Shown: positions 16,448 through 25,645 of the stretch, in pieces
Layout: each line of letters opens with the position of its first letter
Numbering within the stretch: the first letter of the stretch is position 1
Assembly (NCBI RefSeq): GCF_019913785.1
Contig: NZ_JAIOHK010000055.1
Span: forward strand, 1-64,000
From: Altibacter sp.
GTDB lineage: Bacteria > Bacteroidota > Bacteroidia > Flavobacteriales > Flavobacteriaceae
Direction: 5' to 3'
DNA: 64,000 nt
Program-made: the position numbers and the translations under genes
The notes under the pieces: model-generated
The model's input: only the letters and a program-made list of their open reading frames with translations
The model's database searches: none
Told to the model about the DNA's origin: nothing

Positions 16448-17011
16448 ATGGAAAAACAACGATGTGCCTGGTGTGGTGAGGATCCGCTGTATGTGGCCTA
16501 CCACGACACCGAATGGGGTGTTCCCGTCTATGACGATGCCACCCTGTTCGAATTTTTAACACTTGAAACCTTTCAGGCGGGACTCAGTTGGATCACGGTG
16601 CTTCGGAAGCGGGAAAATTTCAGAAAGGCATTCGACGGATTCGATTATAAAAAAATTGCGAAATACGATCAGAAAAAGATGGAGACCTTGCTTCAGAATG
16701 AAGGAATTATTCGGAATAAACTAAAAGTAAAGGCTGCCATTACCAATGCCCTTGCTTTTATCGAGATTCAGAAAGAATTTGGCAGTTTCAGTAACTATAT
16801 CTGGGGTTTTGTGAATGGCACACCCATCAAGAATACGTTAAAATCCTTGTCGGAAGCACCGGCCAATACTGCGCTAAGTGATGCTATCAGTAAAGATCTA
16901 AAAAAACGCGGATTCAAATTTGTGGGTTCGACCGTAGTGTACGCCCATATGCAAGCCACCGGGATGGTGAATGACCATCTGGTAAGCTGTTTCCGATATC
17001 ATGAAGTGTAA
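16448..17011 (+). CDS. tag: DNA-3-methyladenine glycosylase I
   Basis: Removes 3-methyladenine from alkylated DNA as the first step of base excision repair. At 187 residues it has the usual length. Zinc ligands of the Tag fold are recognisable: Cys6 (RCAWC), His19 (YHDTEWGVP) and the C-terminal His/Cys in NDHLVSCFRYHE; the substrate pocket block LETFQAGLSWITVLRKRE is intact. Close behind the TonB-like gene on the same strand, and convergent with the next gene one base after its stop. Confidence 0.96.
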   Translation: MEKQRCAWCGEDPLYVAYHDTEWGVPVYDDATLFEFLTLETFQAGLSWITVLRKRENFRKAFDGFDYKKIAKYDQKKMETLLQNEGIIRNKLKVKAAITNALAFIEIQKEFGSFSNYIWGFVNGTPIKNTLKSLSEAPANTALSDAISKDLKKRGFKFVGSTVVYAHMQATGMVNDHLVSCFRYHEV

Positions 17012-17012
17012 A

Positions 17013-17369
17013 CTAGTTGGATCCTCCGTCTACGGCAGATAAGTACTGATTGGCAGCGAAGGGAACGTTCAGAGCCTTTAAGGTCTGCTTATAGCGAAAC
17101 TTTAAGGTTTCATCGGTTGGTTTTTCCACTTCAAACAGTTTTTCGAACCACTTTTTAGCCTGAGCATGATTATTCTTAAAATAATGGGCGTTTGCTAATT
17201 CTTGATAAATAAAGGCTGTTCCATACCCTTCTTTTACAACTTGCTCATACACAACAGTAACATCCACATCGGTGTTGACGTTTGTTTTCTGCTTGGGTTC
17301 TGTCTGAGAGAAGGATGCAAATGACATGCATCCTATAAATAGGAAAATAAGTAGCTTTTTAAGATTCAT
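17013..17369 (-). CDS. Secreted small TPR-like protein
   Basis: A 118-residue protein with a signal peptide (MNLKKLLIFLFIGCMSFASFSQ) and one or two helical hairpins that look like tetratricopeptide repeats (AFIYQELANAHYFKNNHAQAKKWFEKLFE). No enzyme motif. Probably periplasmic, as the Cys in the signal region is not followed by a convincing lipobox context. Function unknown; it is alone, with a terminator of the next reverse-strand gene upstream of it. Confidence 0.7.
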   Translation of the reverse strand: MNLKKLLIFLFIGCMSFASFSQTEPKQKTNVNTDVDVTVVYEQVVKEGYGTAFIYQELANAHYFKNNHAQAKKWFEKLFEVEKPTDETLKFRYKQTLKALNVPFAANQYLSAVDGGSN

Positions 17370-17475
17370 AATTTAGGGCATTAAATTATTGAAGGTAAAT
17401 ATGTTATATATTCGAGAGTTATGCAAATAAAATCGATTAAATGTTCTTTTTGAAGGTGCTAACTAGGTTAAAAAC

Positions 17476-17507
17476 AAAAAACGCTGCGAATTATTGCAGC
17501 GTTTTTT
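17476..17507 (-). terminator. Rho-independent terminator after the T9SS deiminase gene
   Basis: Stem AACGCTGC (17480-17487) with GCAGCGTT (17496-17503), extended by A/T pairs on both sides, 28 bases past the stop of the reverse-strand deiminase. T-runs exist on both strands. Confidence 0.85.
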
Positions 17508-17534
17508 GTTAAAATAAGGCGAGGTCTCTGTTGC

Positions 17535-19277
17535 TTACAGTTTGATGATTTTTTTGTTCACCCTTCCAAAATCCCCTTCAAAAGTGACAAAAAGTGTCCC
17601 TTTCCAATTGGAGTTCAAATCCAAATGTAAGATCCCGTTTCCGACTTCTAATTGGGTTTCGAACAATTGCTGCCCTAAGAGGTTATGAATCGTTACTTGA
17701 ATAGGACCTTGGATGTTATTCAAATTAAAGAACACATCACCTGTCGTTGGATTTGGAAAGGGTGCCGAAATATGTGTTTCGGCCCAATCGGTAACAGAAA
17801 GATTGCCCACATTGATCGTCCAGTACCCTTCAGGAGCTACAATAGGGCGCGCCAATGTCTTTCCCGAATTGGCTTCCGCTAAAATATAATACTCAATATT
17901 GTTGGTGGTAACGGTCAAATTGGCCGTCCAGTTATCATCGCTTACAAAGGTCATAGGTGTCTCGTTGAAGCTGGAAGTCCCTTCGGCTCGCCACATTACC
18001 TTTACATTGTTCACCCCCGAAATATGTTTCGCCATGGCATCGATGGTCACCGATGTATTTTGGTTGGCTTCATCCACCGGTTGGTGTACGATCCACAATG
18101 GCTCGTCCACGCCAATACTATGTGTTATGCAGTGAATTGCCCCAAAAAGTGCTATTAGGTTTTCACCGGGATTATCCACATCGATCCCAACTATATTATA
18201 ACCTGGCATCAACGCCTGCCATTGGGCCAATGCCGGGGTATCAACTTCCGGGCGATACGTAGGAACAATAATGGATTTATTAATAAACACCGCGTTGGAA
18301 TAGGTTCTATACGACCCGCCATTGTCCGGGTATTGTCCTCCCGGACTTGGAGGCGCAGGTATCCATTCAATTTCGTAGGGAGTTCCAAAAGGAGAGACAA
18401 AATTGCTGAGCACGTAATCAATGTTCTCCTGTATTTGTGGTCCATCGGCAACTCCTTCGGGGTATTGGCTTACCATAATGGTTTCTTCATCCAACAACTT
18501 CATATGCATATCGATATGATGTATCGCATCGTAGGGAAGCGTTTCCATCTTAATATAGTTCTGAATACCCATATAATCCATCATGATATCGTCGATATCT
18601 GCCTCCGTTTTCACTGTTACTCCATATGGATTGCCAGACGCGTTCTCATTCAAAATAAGTTTAGAAGCAAAGGCGTTTCCTAATCCGTCCGACATATAGT
18701 TGCCGCCCGTATTTACAAGATCTGCCGGGGCCGTATCTGTTATATAAATAGGAATTCCCAATAGGCTTGCATGCGCTGATGGCATCACATTATCATTTGG
18801 TCTTGGTCGGTTATAGATCCAGTCGGTCAAGGCGAGTTCGCCCACATCGTCCGAATAGATCGTATTTCCGGCATAGTCCCGGATCCAAATACTATCCCAA
18901 TCCTCATCCATAAAGATGACGTTGGTAAGATCGATTCCGCCGGCTGTCAAATAGGAGGCCACCGAAGCCTGATTCTGAGTAGTGATAATCACCTTACACT
19001 CGTTTACACCCACCGCGACGATCTGTCGTAAGATATTCTGAAAGTTAGACTCCCAGGTAATTACCAAATACTCTATTTCTTCCCATTCGGCTGCAGCACG
19101 CACCGGCCCTGAGGGCGGTGGAGTCATTCTAGTATTGGAAAACTGAAAACCGGACAAAATACCCTTTTCGGTATCGGTAAGGCCTTTTGGAAGTACTTCC
19201 CTTTCTTGGGCAAACATAAACGTTGTGACTAAAAGAAGTAATAAGGTCGCTGTTACATTGGGGTAAAAACGCTTCAT
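17535..19277 (-). CDS. Peptidyl-arginine/agmatine deiminase family protein with T9SS sorting domain
   Basis: A 580-residue exported guanidino-modifying enzyme of the PAD_porph family. After a signal peptide (about residues 1-23) the catalytic domain shows Asp134 in WIRDYAG, His254 and Asp256 in HHIDMHMK, Asn328 in TYSNAVF and the nucleophilic Cys383 in GAIHCITHSIG, the residue set of agmatine and Porphyromonas peptidyl-arginine deiminases. An immunoglobulin-like region (about 400-500) and a type A T9SS sorting domain (APFPNPTTGDVFFNL ... KKIIKL) follow. This layout is like the Porphyromonas gingivalis PPAD, which citrullinates proteins; acting on free agmatine is the alternative. Exported and single-gene unit. 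Confidence 0.88.
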   Translation of the reverse strand: MKRFYPNVTATLLLLLVTTFMFAQEREVLPKGLTDTEKGILSGFQFSNTRMTPPPSGPVRAAAEWEEIEYLVITWESNFQNILRQIVAVGVNECKVIITTQNQASVASYLTAGGIDLTNVIFMDEDWDSIWIRDYAGNTIYSDDVGELALTDWIYNRPRPNDNVMPSAHASLLGIPIYITDTAPADLVNTGGNYMSDGLGNAFASKLILNENASGNPYGVTVKTEADIDDIMMDYMGIQNYIKMETLPYDAIHHIDMHMKLLDEETIMVSQYPEGVADGPQIQENIDYVLSNFVSPFGTPYEIEWIPAPPSPGGQYPDNGGSYRTYSNAVFINKSIIVPTYRPEVDTPALAQWQALMPGYNIVGIDVDNPGENLIALFGAIHCITHSIGVDEPLWIVHQPVDEANQNTSVTIDAMAKHISGVNNVKVMWRAEGTSSFNETPMTFVSDDNWTANLTVTTNNIEYYILAEANSGKTLARPIVAPEGYWTINVGNLSVTDWAETHISAPFPNPTTGDVFFNLNNIQGPIQVTIHNLLGQQLFETQLEVGNGILHLDLNSNWKGTLFVTFEGDFGRVNKKIIKL

Positions 19278-19345
19278 GATATATGGGTTAAATTAGATTA
19301 CGAATATACTTTATTTATATTATTTATGGGCAACTCATTGGCATC

Positions 19346-19987
19346 TTACGACTTAAGGTAGGATAAAAATGTGTCTCTTGGGATCTCTTCGGCTCCCAAA
19401 CTCGCCAAATGTTTGGTAAATACCTGACAATCTATCAATTGATATTCTTTGGATTTTAAAAAAGCGACTAGATGATACAATCCTACCTTTGAGGCATCGG
19501 TTATATGACTGAACATGCTTTCTCCACAAAAAATGCCCCTTTCGGGTAAATCCACGCCATAAATCCCTCCGACCAATTTTTGATCCTGCCAGACTTCTAC
19601 AGAAAAAGCATGCCCATGCTGATGTAATCCTACATATGCGGCTACCATTTTAGGCGTGATCCAAGTGTCGGATTGGCCGGATCGCTTTACCGAGGCACAC
19701 TCCTGTATTACTTCCGAAAAAGCAGTATTAAAGGTCACCCTAAATACATGGCTACTTATTTTTTTCTGAAGGCTTTTCGACACGTTCAAATTTTCAGGAA
19801 ACAGCACCATTCTGGGATCGGGACTCCACCACAATATGGGACTTTCATTATCGAACCAAGGAAAAATTCCGGAGCGATAGGCCAATAACAGTCGCTCTAC
19901 TGAAAGATCCCCACCAATAGCCAACAAACCTTCTTCCGAAGCTTCGGTAACAGATGGGAAAACCAATTCGGATGTGAGAAAATGCAT
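19346..19987 (-). CDS. aat: Leucyl/phenylalanyl-tRNA--protein transferase
   Basis: Adds Leu or Phe from aminoacyl-tRNA to the N-terminus of proteins starting with Arg or Lys, marking them for ClpS/ClpAP. The 213-residue protein has the family blocks FPSVTEASEEGLLAIGGDLS, GIFPWF, ILWWSPDPRMVLFP, GHAFSVEVWQ, GGIYGVDLPERGIFCGESMFS and IDCQVFTKHLASLGAEEIPR. All are as expected. No partner genes are adjacent. It ends about 70 bases before the deiminase start. Confidence 0.97.
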   Translation of the reverse strand: MHFLTSELVFPSVTEASEEGLLAIGGDLSVERLLLAYRSGIFPWFDNESPILWWSPDPRMVLFPENLNVSKSLQKKISSHVFRVTFNTAFSEVIQECASVKRSGQSDTWITPKMVAAYVGLHQHGHAFSVEVWQDQKLVGGIYGVDLPERGIFCGESMFSHITDASKVGLYHLVAFLKSKEYQLIDCQVFTKHLASLGAEEIPRDTFLSYLKS

Positions 19988-20181
19988 TTTTTATAGAAAC
20001 GAACTATGTTAAAAATTAATTTTCAATTTGCGAAACAAACTTTTTTCTTGATATTTATTTGCTTTTTTGAGGCCACAATTGTTCATCATTGAATTTGAAA
20101 TTTTCAAAAAAGTAACCATAACCACTTTACTAACCTCGTTTATTTTGTATGTTGCTATACAATACCAACGAGGTTTCTTTA

Positions 20182-21558
20182 TTATAACAACCAAAGCCCT
20201 AATAAGAATACCGCACTCCCAAGGCACATTAACAACAAGGTATAGGGTAGGATCTCTCTGGCCTTGAGTTTTGTGATGCCAAGCAATGGCAAAGCCCAGA
20301 AAGGCTGGAGCATATTGGTGATCTGATCGCCATACGCCAATGCCATGATGGCTTTTGGCAAAGGAACTCCCAGTTTTAAGGCCGATTCGACCACAATAGG
20401 ACCTTGAATGGCCCATTGTCCTCCTCCACTAGGTACAAAAATATTTACCAGACCCGCGCTGAAAAATGTAAAAATAGGTAGTGTGGTCGCTGTGGCTGTG
20501 GAGACAAAAAAGTCGGAAATCTGTACGACCATTCCGCTGTCGCGCATAATTCCCATGATCCCAAAATACAAGGGGAACTGAATTAAAATTCCAGAAGCCC
20601 CGCTGATGGCTTCTTCTAGGGCGTTCAAAAAGCTCGAAAAACTACCGTGCAGCAACAAGGCCAAGCCTAGCATAAAGAAATTTAACAAGTTAGGCGTGAT
20701 GGCAAAGGCCACTATGTCTTCGTAATACTGTATAAAAAAAGCCGCTAGAATCAAAATTCCGAAGCCAATTCCAAATACCCTGGACCTATCGATACGATCT
20801 GCTCCCTTTGGCGATCCTGTTTCGGCCGCCATCCCTTTATAGATAGGCAAATTGGTAATGGCAACTGGGGCATTCTTGCCCAAAAAATATAAAAACAGCG
20901 GTAGCAGGACGAGTAAAATTCCGAAGAGCAATAAATTAAACCCACTGAAGATGGTTTGACTAAAGGGAATAAATTCCGGAAACTGCGCGGTCAGTGACGA
21001 ATCGCCTATCCCGCTCATCAAACTTGCCAAATGACCACTTTCGGCCACTTTTAAGGGCGCCGAGCCACTCATTCCGCCATGCCAGACCATCAGCCCCACA
21101 TATCCCGCCGCGCCCACCAAAGGGTAGTTTATTTGAAATCCTCGAATTTGTGCAGCTTCGGCCACTTTTCGTGCCATAATCGCTCCAAAAATAAGGCCCA
21201 ATCCCCAATTGAAGAAAGAAACTAACATCGTGGCGGCGCTTACCAGAAGCACGGCGTTTGAGGTATTACTCACCAAATTTGTGAGGCGTTGTATGAGAAA
21301 ATTAATTGGTTTGCTCAGTACTAGAATATGGCCTAAGACCAAAATTAACATCATTTGATAGGCAAAGACCAGAAGGTCGTTGTTCCATATGCCGCTTTCC
21401 CAAAAGGACAATACGGCAAAAAAATGATTTCCTTCTGTGGGCGCCTCTGTAAAAAAGAGTGCCAAAAGAATGGTGATGAGGGTTAGAATAATGGCAATGG
21501 CAAATGGGGAAGGCAAAAATCGATTAAACAATACTTCGATGGTTTGTGTGATCTTCAT
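20182..21558 (-). CDS. Short-chain fatty acid transporter family (AtoE-like)
   Basis: A 458-residue membrane protein with about twelve hydrophobic segments, matching the AtoE short-chain fatty acid transporter family. Typical stretches are RFLPSPFAIAIILTL at the start, FFNWGLGLIFGAIMARKVA, LMVWHGGMSGSAPLKVAE, and FVPSGGGQWAIQGPIV followed by ALAYGDQITNMLQPFWALP. ATG 21558 is preferred because it begins the cytoplasmic lead (MKITQTIEVLFNRF); an ATG eight codons upstream is also in frame. No ato-type CoA transferase genes are near, so the transported acid is not shown. The 194 bases between this gene and aat are AT-rich and hold no recognisable gene. Confidence 0.88.
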   Translation of the reverse strand: MKITQTIEVLFNRFLPSPFAIAIILTLITILLALFFTEAPTEGNHFFAVLSFWESGIWNNDLLVFAYQMMLILVLGHILVLSKPINFLIQRLTNLVSNTSNAVLLVSAATMLVSFFNWGLGLIFGAIMARKVAEAAQIRGFQINYPLVGAAGYVGLMVWHGGMSGSAPLKVAESGHLASLMSGIGDSSLTAQFPEFIPFSQTIFSGFNLLLFGILLVLLPLFLYFLGKNAPVAITNLPIYKGMAAETGSPKGADRIDRSRVFGIGFGILILAAFFIQYYEDIVAFAITPNLLNFFMLGLALLLHGSFSSFLNALEEAISGASGILIQFPLYFGIMGIMRDSGMVVQISDFFVSTATATTLPIFTFFSAGLVNIFVPSGGGQWAIQGPIVVESALKLGVPLPKAIMALAYGDQITNMLQPFWALPLLGITKLKAREILPYTLLLMCLGSAVFLLGLWLL

Positions 21559-21635
21559 CCTGCTAAAATAAGAAAAGCCCAAGAATACTTTGACAGGTAT
21601 TTCTCAGGCTTTTGCAGTGACATTGATTTGTTTCC

Positions 21636-22010
21636 TTAGAAAGGCAGGTCGTCGTGATCTTCTTCGTTTAGATCGTTTGCCGGCTCGAAGGCATCTTCAG
21701 GAGGCATGGGCGGCATATTAGCCGAAACGGATTGATCTACATTTTCTACGCGCCAACCTTGGATGGAGTTGAAATATTTTACTTCTCCCTGCGGGTTGGT
21801 CCATTCTCGTCCGCGTAGGTTGATACTAACTTTTACATTTTGTCCTACCTGAAAGTTATTCAATAATTCGGTCTTATCCTGTACAAACTCTATCATTATA
21901 TGTTGCGGATACTGTTCTTCGGTAGTGATTACCAGTTCTCTTTTACGAAACCCGTTATTTCCAAAGGTTTTGGTTTCGTCTATCAGTTTAATCTTTCCTT
22001 GTACTTCCAT
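21636..22010 (-). CDS. DUF3127 domain protein
   Basis: A 124-residue protein matching DUF3127: MEVQGKIKLIDETKTFGNNGFRKREL, then an OB-fold-like strand pattern with VKVSINLRGREW and FNSIQGWRVE, and an acidic tail ending in DDLPF. The tail ends like SSB proteins (DDLPF also ends the ssb product in this window), and the fold pattern suggests a single-stranded nucleic-acid or SSB-partner role, but that is inference. It lies 41 bases after the flavin reductase gene, probably co-transcribed. Confidence 0.85.
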   Translation of the reverse strand: MEVQGKIKLIDETKTFGNNGFRKRELVITTEEQYPQHIMIEFVQDKTELLNNFQVGQNVKVSINLRGREWTNPQGEVKYFNSIQGWRVENVDQSVSANMPPMPPEDAFEPANDLNEEDHDDLPF

Positions 22011-22051
22011 TGTTTTCCTATTTATTGACTATTGGTATTTTTTTTGAATAT

Positions 22052-22882
22052 TTATTGTTGTGCGAGTAAATTCCATGCTTCCGAAATATTGCCCTCCTTT
22101 AAACATTGCTGTGCCCTTTTATGTATTTCTTCTGAAGCACTTACGATCGAATTAGCCGCAACAGGCAGCACTTCAACATTGGCAAGCATTCCCAAATCGT
22201 TTCCGGTAAGGATCGTACTGTTCTTGATCGCTTCAGGCAATGCATCCACTCCAATTCCGAGGGTTGAAAGCGGTTTGGGCACTTCAAAAATTCCTTCTTT
22301 TGCACGACTGTACCAGTTACCTCCCATTCTCGCCACGGTATCGATCTTCAATGGGTCAATGTGTCCGTTCGCATCAAAAATAGCTTCATCAATATGCAAT
22401 CTAACCACTTGACAGATCACCAGATTCCCTGCTCCGCCATTTTCACCTAAGGCAACTACATTGAGCACCTTGCATTCAAACTGCACAGGCGATTCGGCCA
22501 CACGAGGAGGTGCAACTACTTCCGAAGCAATTTGAGTAAAACCTGCCTTTATAAACTCGTTGACACCTTTGTCGTATTCGGTGGAAGCAAGTGACATTTG
22601 CTGCACCATATCATAACTTACTAAATTGATCACTACCTCTTTTGTCTCTAGCACATTATCCAACGTATGTTTGGTCGTATTATCCCGCACTCTTCTCGCC
22701 GGAGAAAAGACCATAATAGGTGGGTTGGCACTAAACACATTAAAAAAACTGAAGGGTGATAAATTTACATTCCCCTTAGAATCGACGGTACTTGCAAAAC
22801 AGATAGGGCGAGGTGACACAGCGCCTAAGAGGTAACCGTGCAATTTCCCGGTACTAATATCCAATGGATTAATTGAAATCAT
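22052..22882 (-). CDS. Flavin reductase-like domain protein
   Basis: A 276-residue protein with a split-barrel FMN-binding domain: LLGAVSPRPICFASTVDSKGNVNLSPFSFFNVFSANPP is the typical flavin reductase-like opening (here in several conserved pieces), followed by DTVARMGGNWYSRA. Such enzymes reduce flavins or act on small aromatic substrates; the true substrate is not predictable. A C-terminal helical extension of about 60 residues follows the barrel. First gene of a two-gene unit with DUF3127; the histidine kinase gene is divergent. Confidence 0.88.
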   Translation of the reverse strand: MISINPLDISTGKLHGYLLGAVSPRPICFASTVDSKGNVNLSPFSFFNVFSANPPIMVFSPARRVRDNTTKHTLDNVLETKEVVINLVSYDMVQQMSLASTEYDKGVNEFIKAGFTQIASEVVAPPRVAESPVQFECKVLNVVALGENGGAGNLVICQVVRLHIDEAIFDANGHIDPLKIDTVARMGGNWYSRAKEGIFEVPKPLSTLGIGVDALPEAIKNSTILTGNDLGMLANVEVLPVAANSIVSASEEIHKRAQQCLKEGNISEAWNLLAQQ

Positions 22883-22984
22883 AGCTTACAAATGTACCCA
22901 AAGTATATAGGTTGTAAAAATTTGATTGCACAATAATATTAACATATTTCCTTTATATTTAAATCAAATTCACAGAAGTAGTTT

Positions 22985-24151
22985 ATGCAAAACCGAACCT
23001 TCCACACTCGATGGCTATTTAGTATTATTTCAATTTGTATTATTAGTTTGATCTTATGGAATACCTACGCCTTTTTCAATCAACTGAAGGAAAACGAAAG
23101 GGGGAAAATGCAAATATGGGCCGCGGCTCAAGAGGAGTTTCAAAAAGTGGGATTGGGTGATGGTGAGATCAACAAGATAGTGCTTGATGTATTGCAAGGC
23201 AACACCACTACTCCCATGATTGTGTATACGCACAAAGAAGATTCGTATACGGTTCGGAATATTGTCGAAAAGGAGACAGATCCCGCTAAACTACGGCAAA
23301 AACGCGAAGCGCTTACCAAGCAATTTGCTTCCGAATACAAACCGATAGAAGTTACCTATAAGGATCAATTGTTACAGACCATTTACTACGGGAATTCTCC
23401 CATCATCAATAAGTTAAAATATTATCCGATGGTCTTGATCCTTATCATCGTCCTCTTCTTCTTAGCCTTGTATTTCTTTTACCAAACTTCTAAATCGGCC
23501 GAACAAAACCGGCTATGGGCCGGAATGGCAAAGGAAACAGCGCATCAAATTGGCACACCTCTGTCTTCCCTAGTAGGTTGGACGGTGATCTTAAAGTCGG
23601 AAGCGGTAAATCCCGAATATATTACCGAAATGGAAAAAGATATTGACCGACTCGAAACGATCACTGAGCGTTTTTCGAAGATTGGATCCATGCCGAAGCT
23701 GGAACGAAAAGACCTTGTGATGGAAACCCGTGGTTCTTTCGATTATTTAAAACTGAGAAGTTCGAAGCTTATCGAATTCGAATTAGAGGTCCTAGACGAG
23801 CCCGTTTTTGTGAATCTGAATCCGCAATTGTACAGTTGGGTTATTGAGAATCTAGTGAAAAATGCGATCGATGCCATGAAAGGTAAGGGGAAGATCAAGA
23901 TTACCATTGAAAGCGGCACAAAATATGCTTTGGTGCGGGTGGCCGATACAGGGAAAGGAATTCCGAAGAAAAACTACTCAAAAATATTCAACCCCGGATT
24001 TACTACCAAGAAAAGAGGTTGGGGATTAGGCCTTTCGCTTGTAAAAAGGATTATTGAAGAATACCATAAGGGAAAAATCCGTGTGCTAAAGAGCACTCCC
24101 GATGGAGGTACTATAATGGAAATATCTTTCCGACTTGCACAATCTATTTAG
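22985..24151 (+). CDS. Sensor histidine kinase
   Basis: Membrane-bound kinase of a two-component system (388 residues). It has two membrane helices (about residues 11-29 and 143-163) enclosing a periplasmic sensor of about 110 residues, an H-box with the phosphoacceptor His in KETAHQIGTPLSSLVGW, an N-box NLVKNAIDAM, G1 VADTGKGIP and G2 GWGLGLSLVKRIIEEY. The H-box type resembles NtrY/NtrB-like kinases. No response regulator is adjacent, so it is an orphan in this window. Immediately downstream the AT-rich accessory block begins. Confidence 0.92.
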   Translation: MQNRTFHTRWLFSIISICIISLILWNTYAFFNQLKENERGKMQIWAAAQEEFQKVGLGDGEINKIVLDVLQGNTTTPMIVYTHKEDSYTVRNIVEKETDPAKLRQKREALTKQFASEYKPIEVTYKDQLLQTIYYGNSPIINKLKYYPMVLILIIVLFFLALYFFYQTSKSAEQNRLWAGMAKETAHQIGTPLSSLVGWTVILKSEAVNPEYITEMEKDIDRLETITERFSKIGSMPKLERKDLVMETRGSFDYLKLRSSKLIEFELEVLDEPVFVNLNPQLYSWVIENLVKNAIDAMKGKGKIKITIESGTKYALVRVADTGKGIPKKNYSKIFNPGFTTKKRGWGLGLSLVKRIIEEYHKGKIRVLKSTPDGGTIMEISFRLAQSI

Positions 24152-24239
24152 TGTGCCACTTAATGATAGATCACGTATTTATCAAGAACCCTAGCTCATT
24201 GGACTAGAATCTATTCAAACGATAGTTGTATCTATATTG

Positions 24240-25521
24240 CGGAAATATGCTATTACAACACTCATAGCCAATATTTCTATCAAGAAATTTATGGCATACG
24301 CATTATGGAAGTCCATACCTGAATGAGGGAGGATGTGCTGAATATGTTAATGGTACGAACGGATATATTTGCGGAGATTATATTTATGATACTCCTGCAG
24401 ACCCTGGATTGTATATTGGCCCATACGGATTAAATGTTGATGAAAATTGTAGTTATGACCCTCAATATTTTCCTGTTAATCCACCTCTAGATCCTCTTGG
24501 CATGGGATAAATTCCGGATACAAGTAATTATATGAGTTTTTCTAATTTTTCTTGTATGAACAGTTTTACATATGGGCAATCAAAGTTAATGAAAGGAGCA
24601 ATACTAAACCTGCCACATTTTAGCACCATAAATTTGTCCGATTATATCTACATAAGACCTCAAGACGATTGTTATGTATGCGGTACTAGTACATTTAAAG
24701 TTTATACTACTTTGGATATTGCTTCCCTAGAGATAGAATCATCTGTTAATATTGAGACCGAAATAGTTCCAATTTCGCAAAATTCATTTCATGTAATTGT
24801 GACTAGTTTAATTGGGAATAGTGAAGGTTCTTAGGGATATTTTGATATTATTGACATGGGAGTCGGAGTTGGCGTTTTTAAGAGTAGACAAAATCTTTGG
24901 GTAGGGAAACCGCAAACTTTACCTGACGGATTATTATTTGGTACTGGTGATAATAACATACCAATCTTACCTGGCACACCAGTTTCCCATACTTTAGGGG
25001 GGTTGCAATATCGTTTTGGAGGATTTGATTATATGAATTGGGAGTATCCCAACCCGAATGAACCTGTTTATTCCTCCTTGCCATCAAACCCAGAAGTTTG
25101 GAATTATATAGAATATAATAAGTTTTTTAATATTGAATCTTCCAATTCAGGTAGCACCACTGGCTGGGTAAGGGTTTCAGGAATTAATCCTTGTGGAGTG
25201 GGGGAAGGTGGTGAAATTAATGAAATCTGTGTTAAAAACACAGGTGATGGCGCCCCTGATTGTGAGCCAGATCCAATAGCAATTATCTACTACCCAAACC
25301 CCGCAGATTCAATATTAGAAGTAGATCTTTCATTACAAGAATTTGGCACTTTCGATATTGTGATATATGATCAAAGCCAAACCATTGAATATTCAGGTGA
25401 AAGCTCCAATATCGTAAAGAGTATTGATACTTTTAATTTAGAAAATGGCACCTACTATTTGCATGTCTATAATGATGGGGGCGTTCTGTTGCTAAGTAGT
25501 ATTTTAATTATTAACCATTAA
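24240..25521 (+). pseudogene. Decayed M43-type (pappalysin/cytophagalysin) metalloprotease with T9SS domain
   Basis: One reading frame from about 24292 to 25521 reads like a secreted M43 metalloprotease but is broken by TAA at 24508-24510 and TAG at 24832-24834. Recognisable pieces: GGCAEYVNGTNGYICGDYIYDTPADPG, then after the first stop PDTSNYMSFSNFSCMNSFTYGQ (the family Met-turn and conserved Cys), and a C-terminal sorting domain (IIYYPNPADSILEVDL ... GTYYLHVY). Upstream of 24292 the frame is shifted or stopped and no HExxH zinc motif can be read; signal peptide and prodomain are missing, the remnant abutting the histidine kinase gene. The two stops are substitutions in one frame, so decay is recent. 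Confidence 0.7.
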
Positions 25522-25645
25522 GTTGGATTTTTGATTGTTAGAACAGAAAAATAAAACACTGACATATCTAATTAATTGAATTGGCTAATAATTAGTAAAT
25601 TAGTTACTGCGTGAATTACAATTTATTTTCTTATTGGGAATAACC

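Noticed and set aside
20009-20416. 135-codon reverse frame next to the fatty acid transporter gene
   Set aside because: More than half lies out of frame inside the transporter gene; the rest is low-complexity AT-rich sequence.
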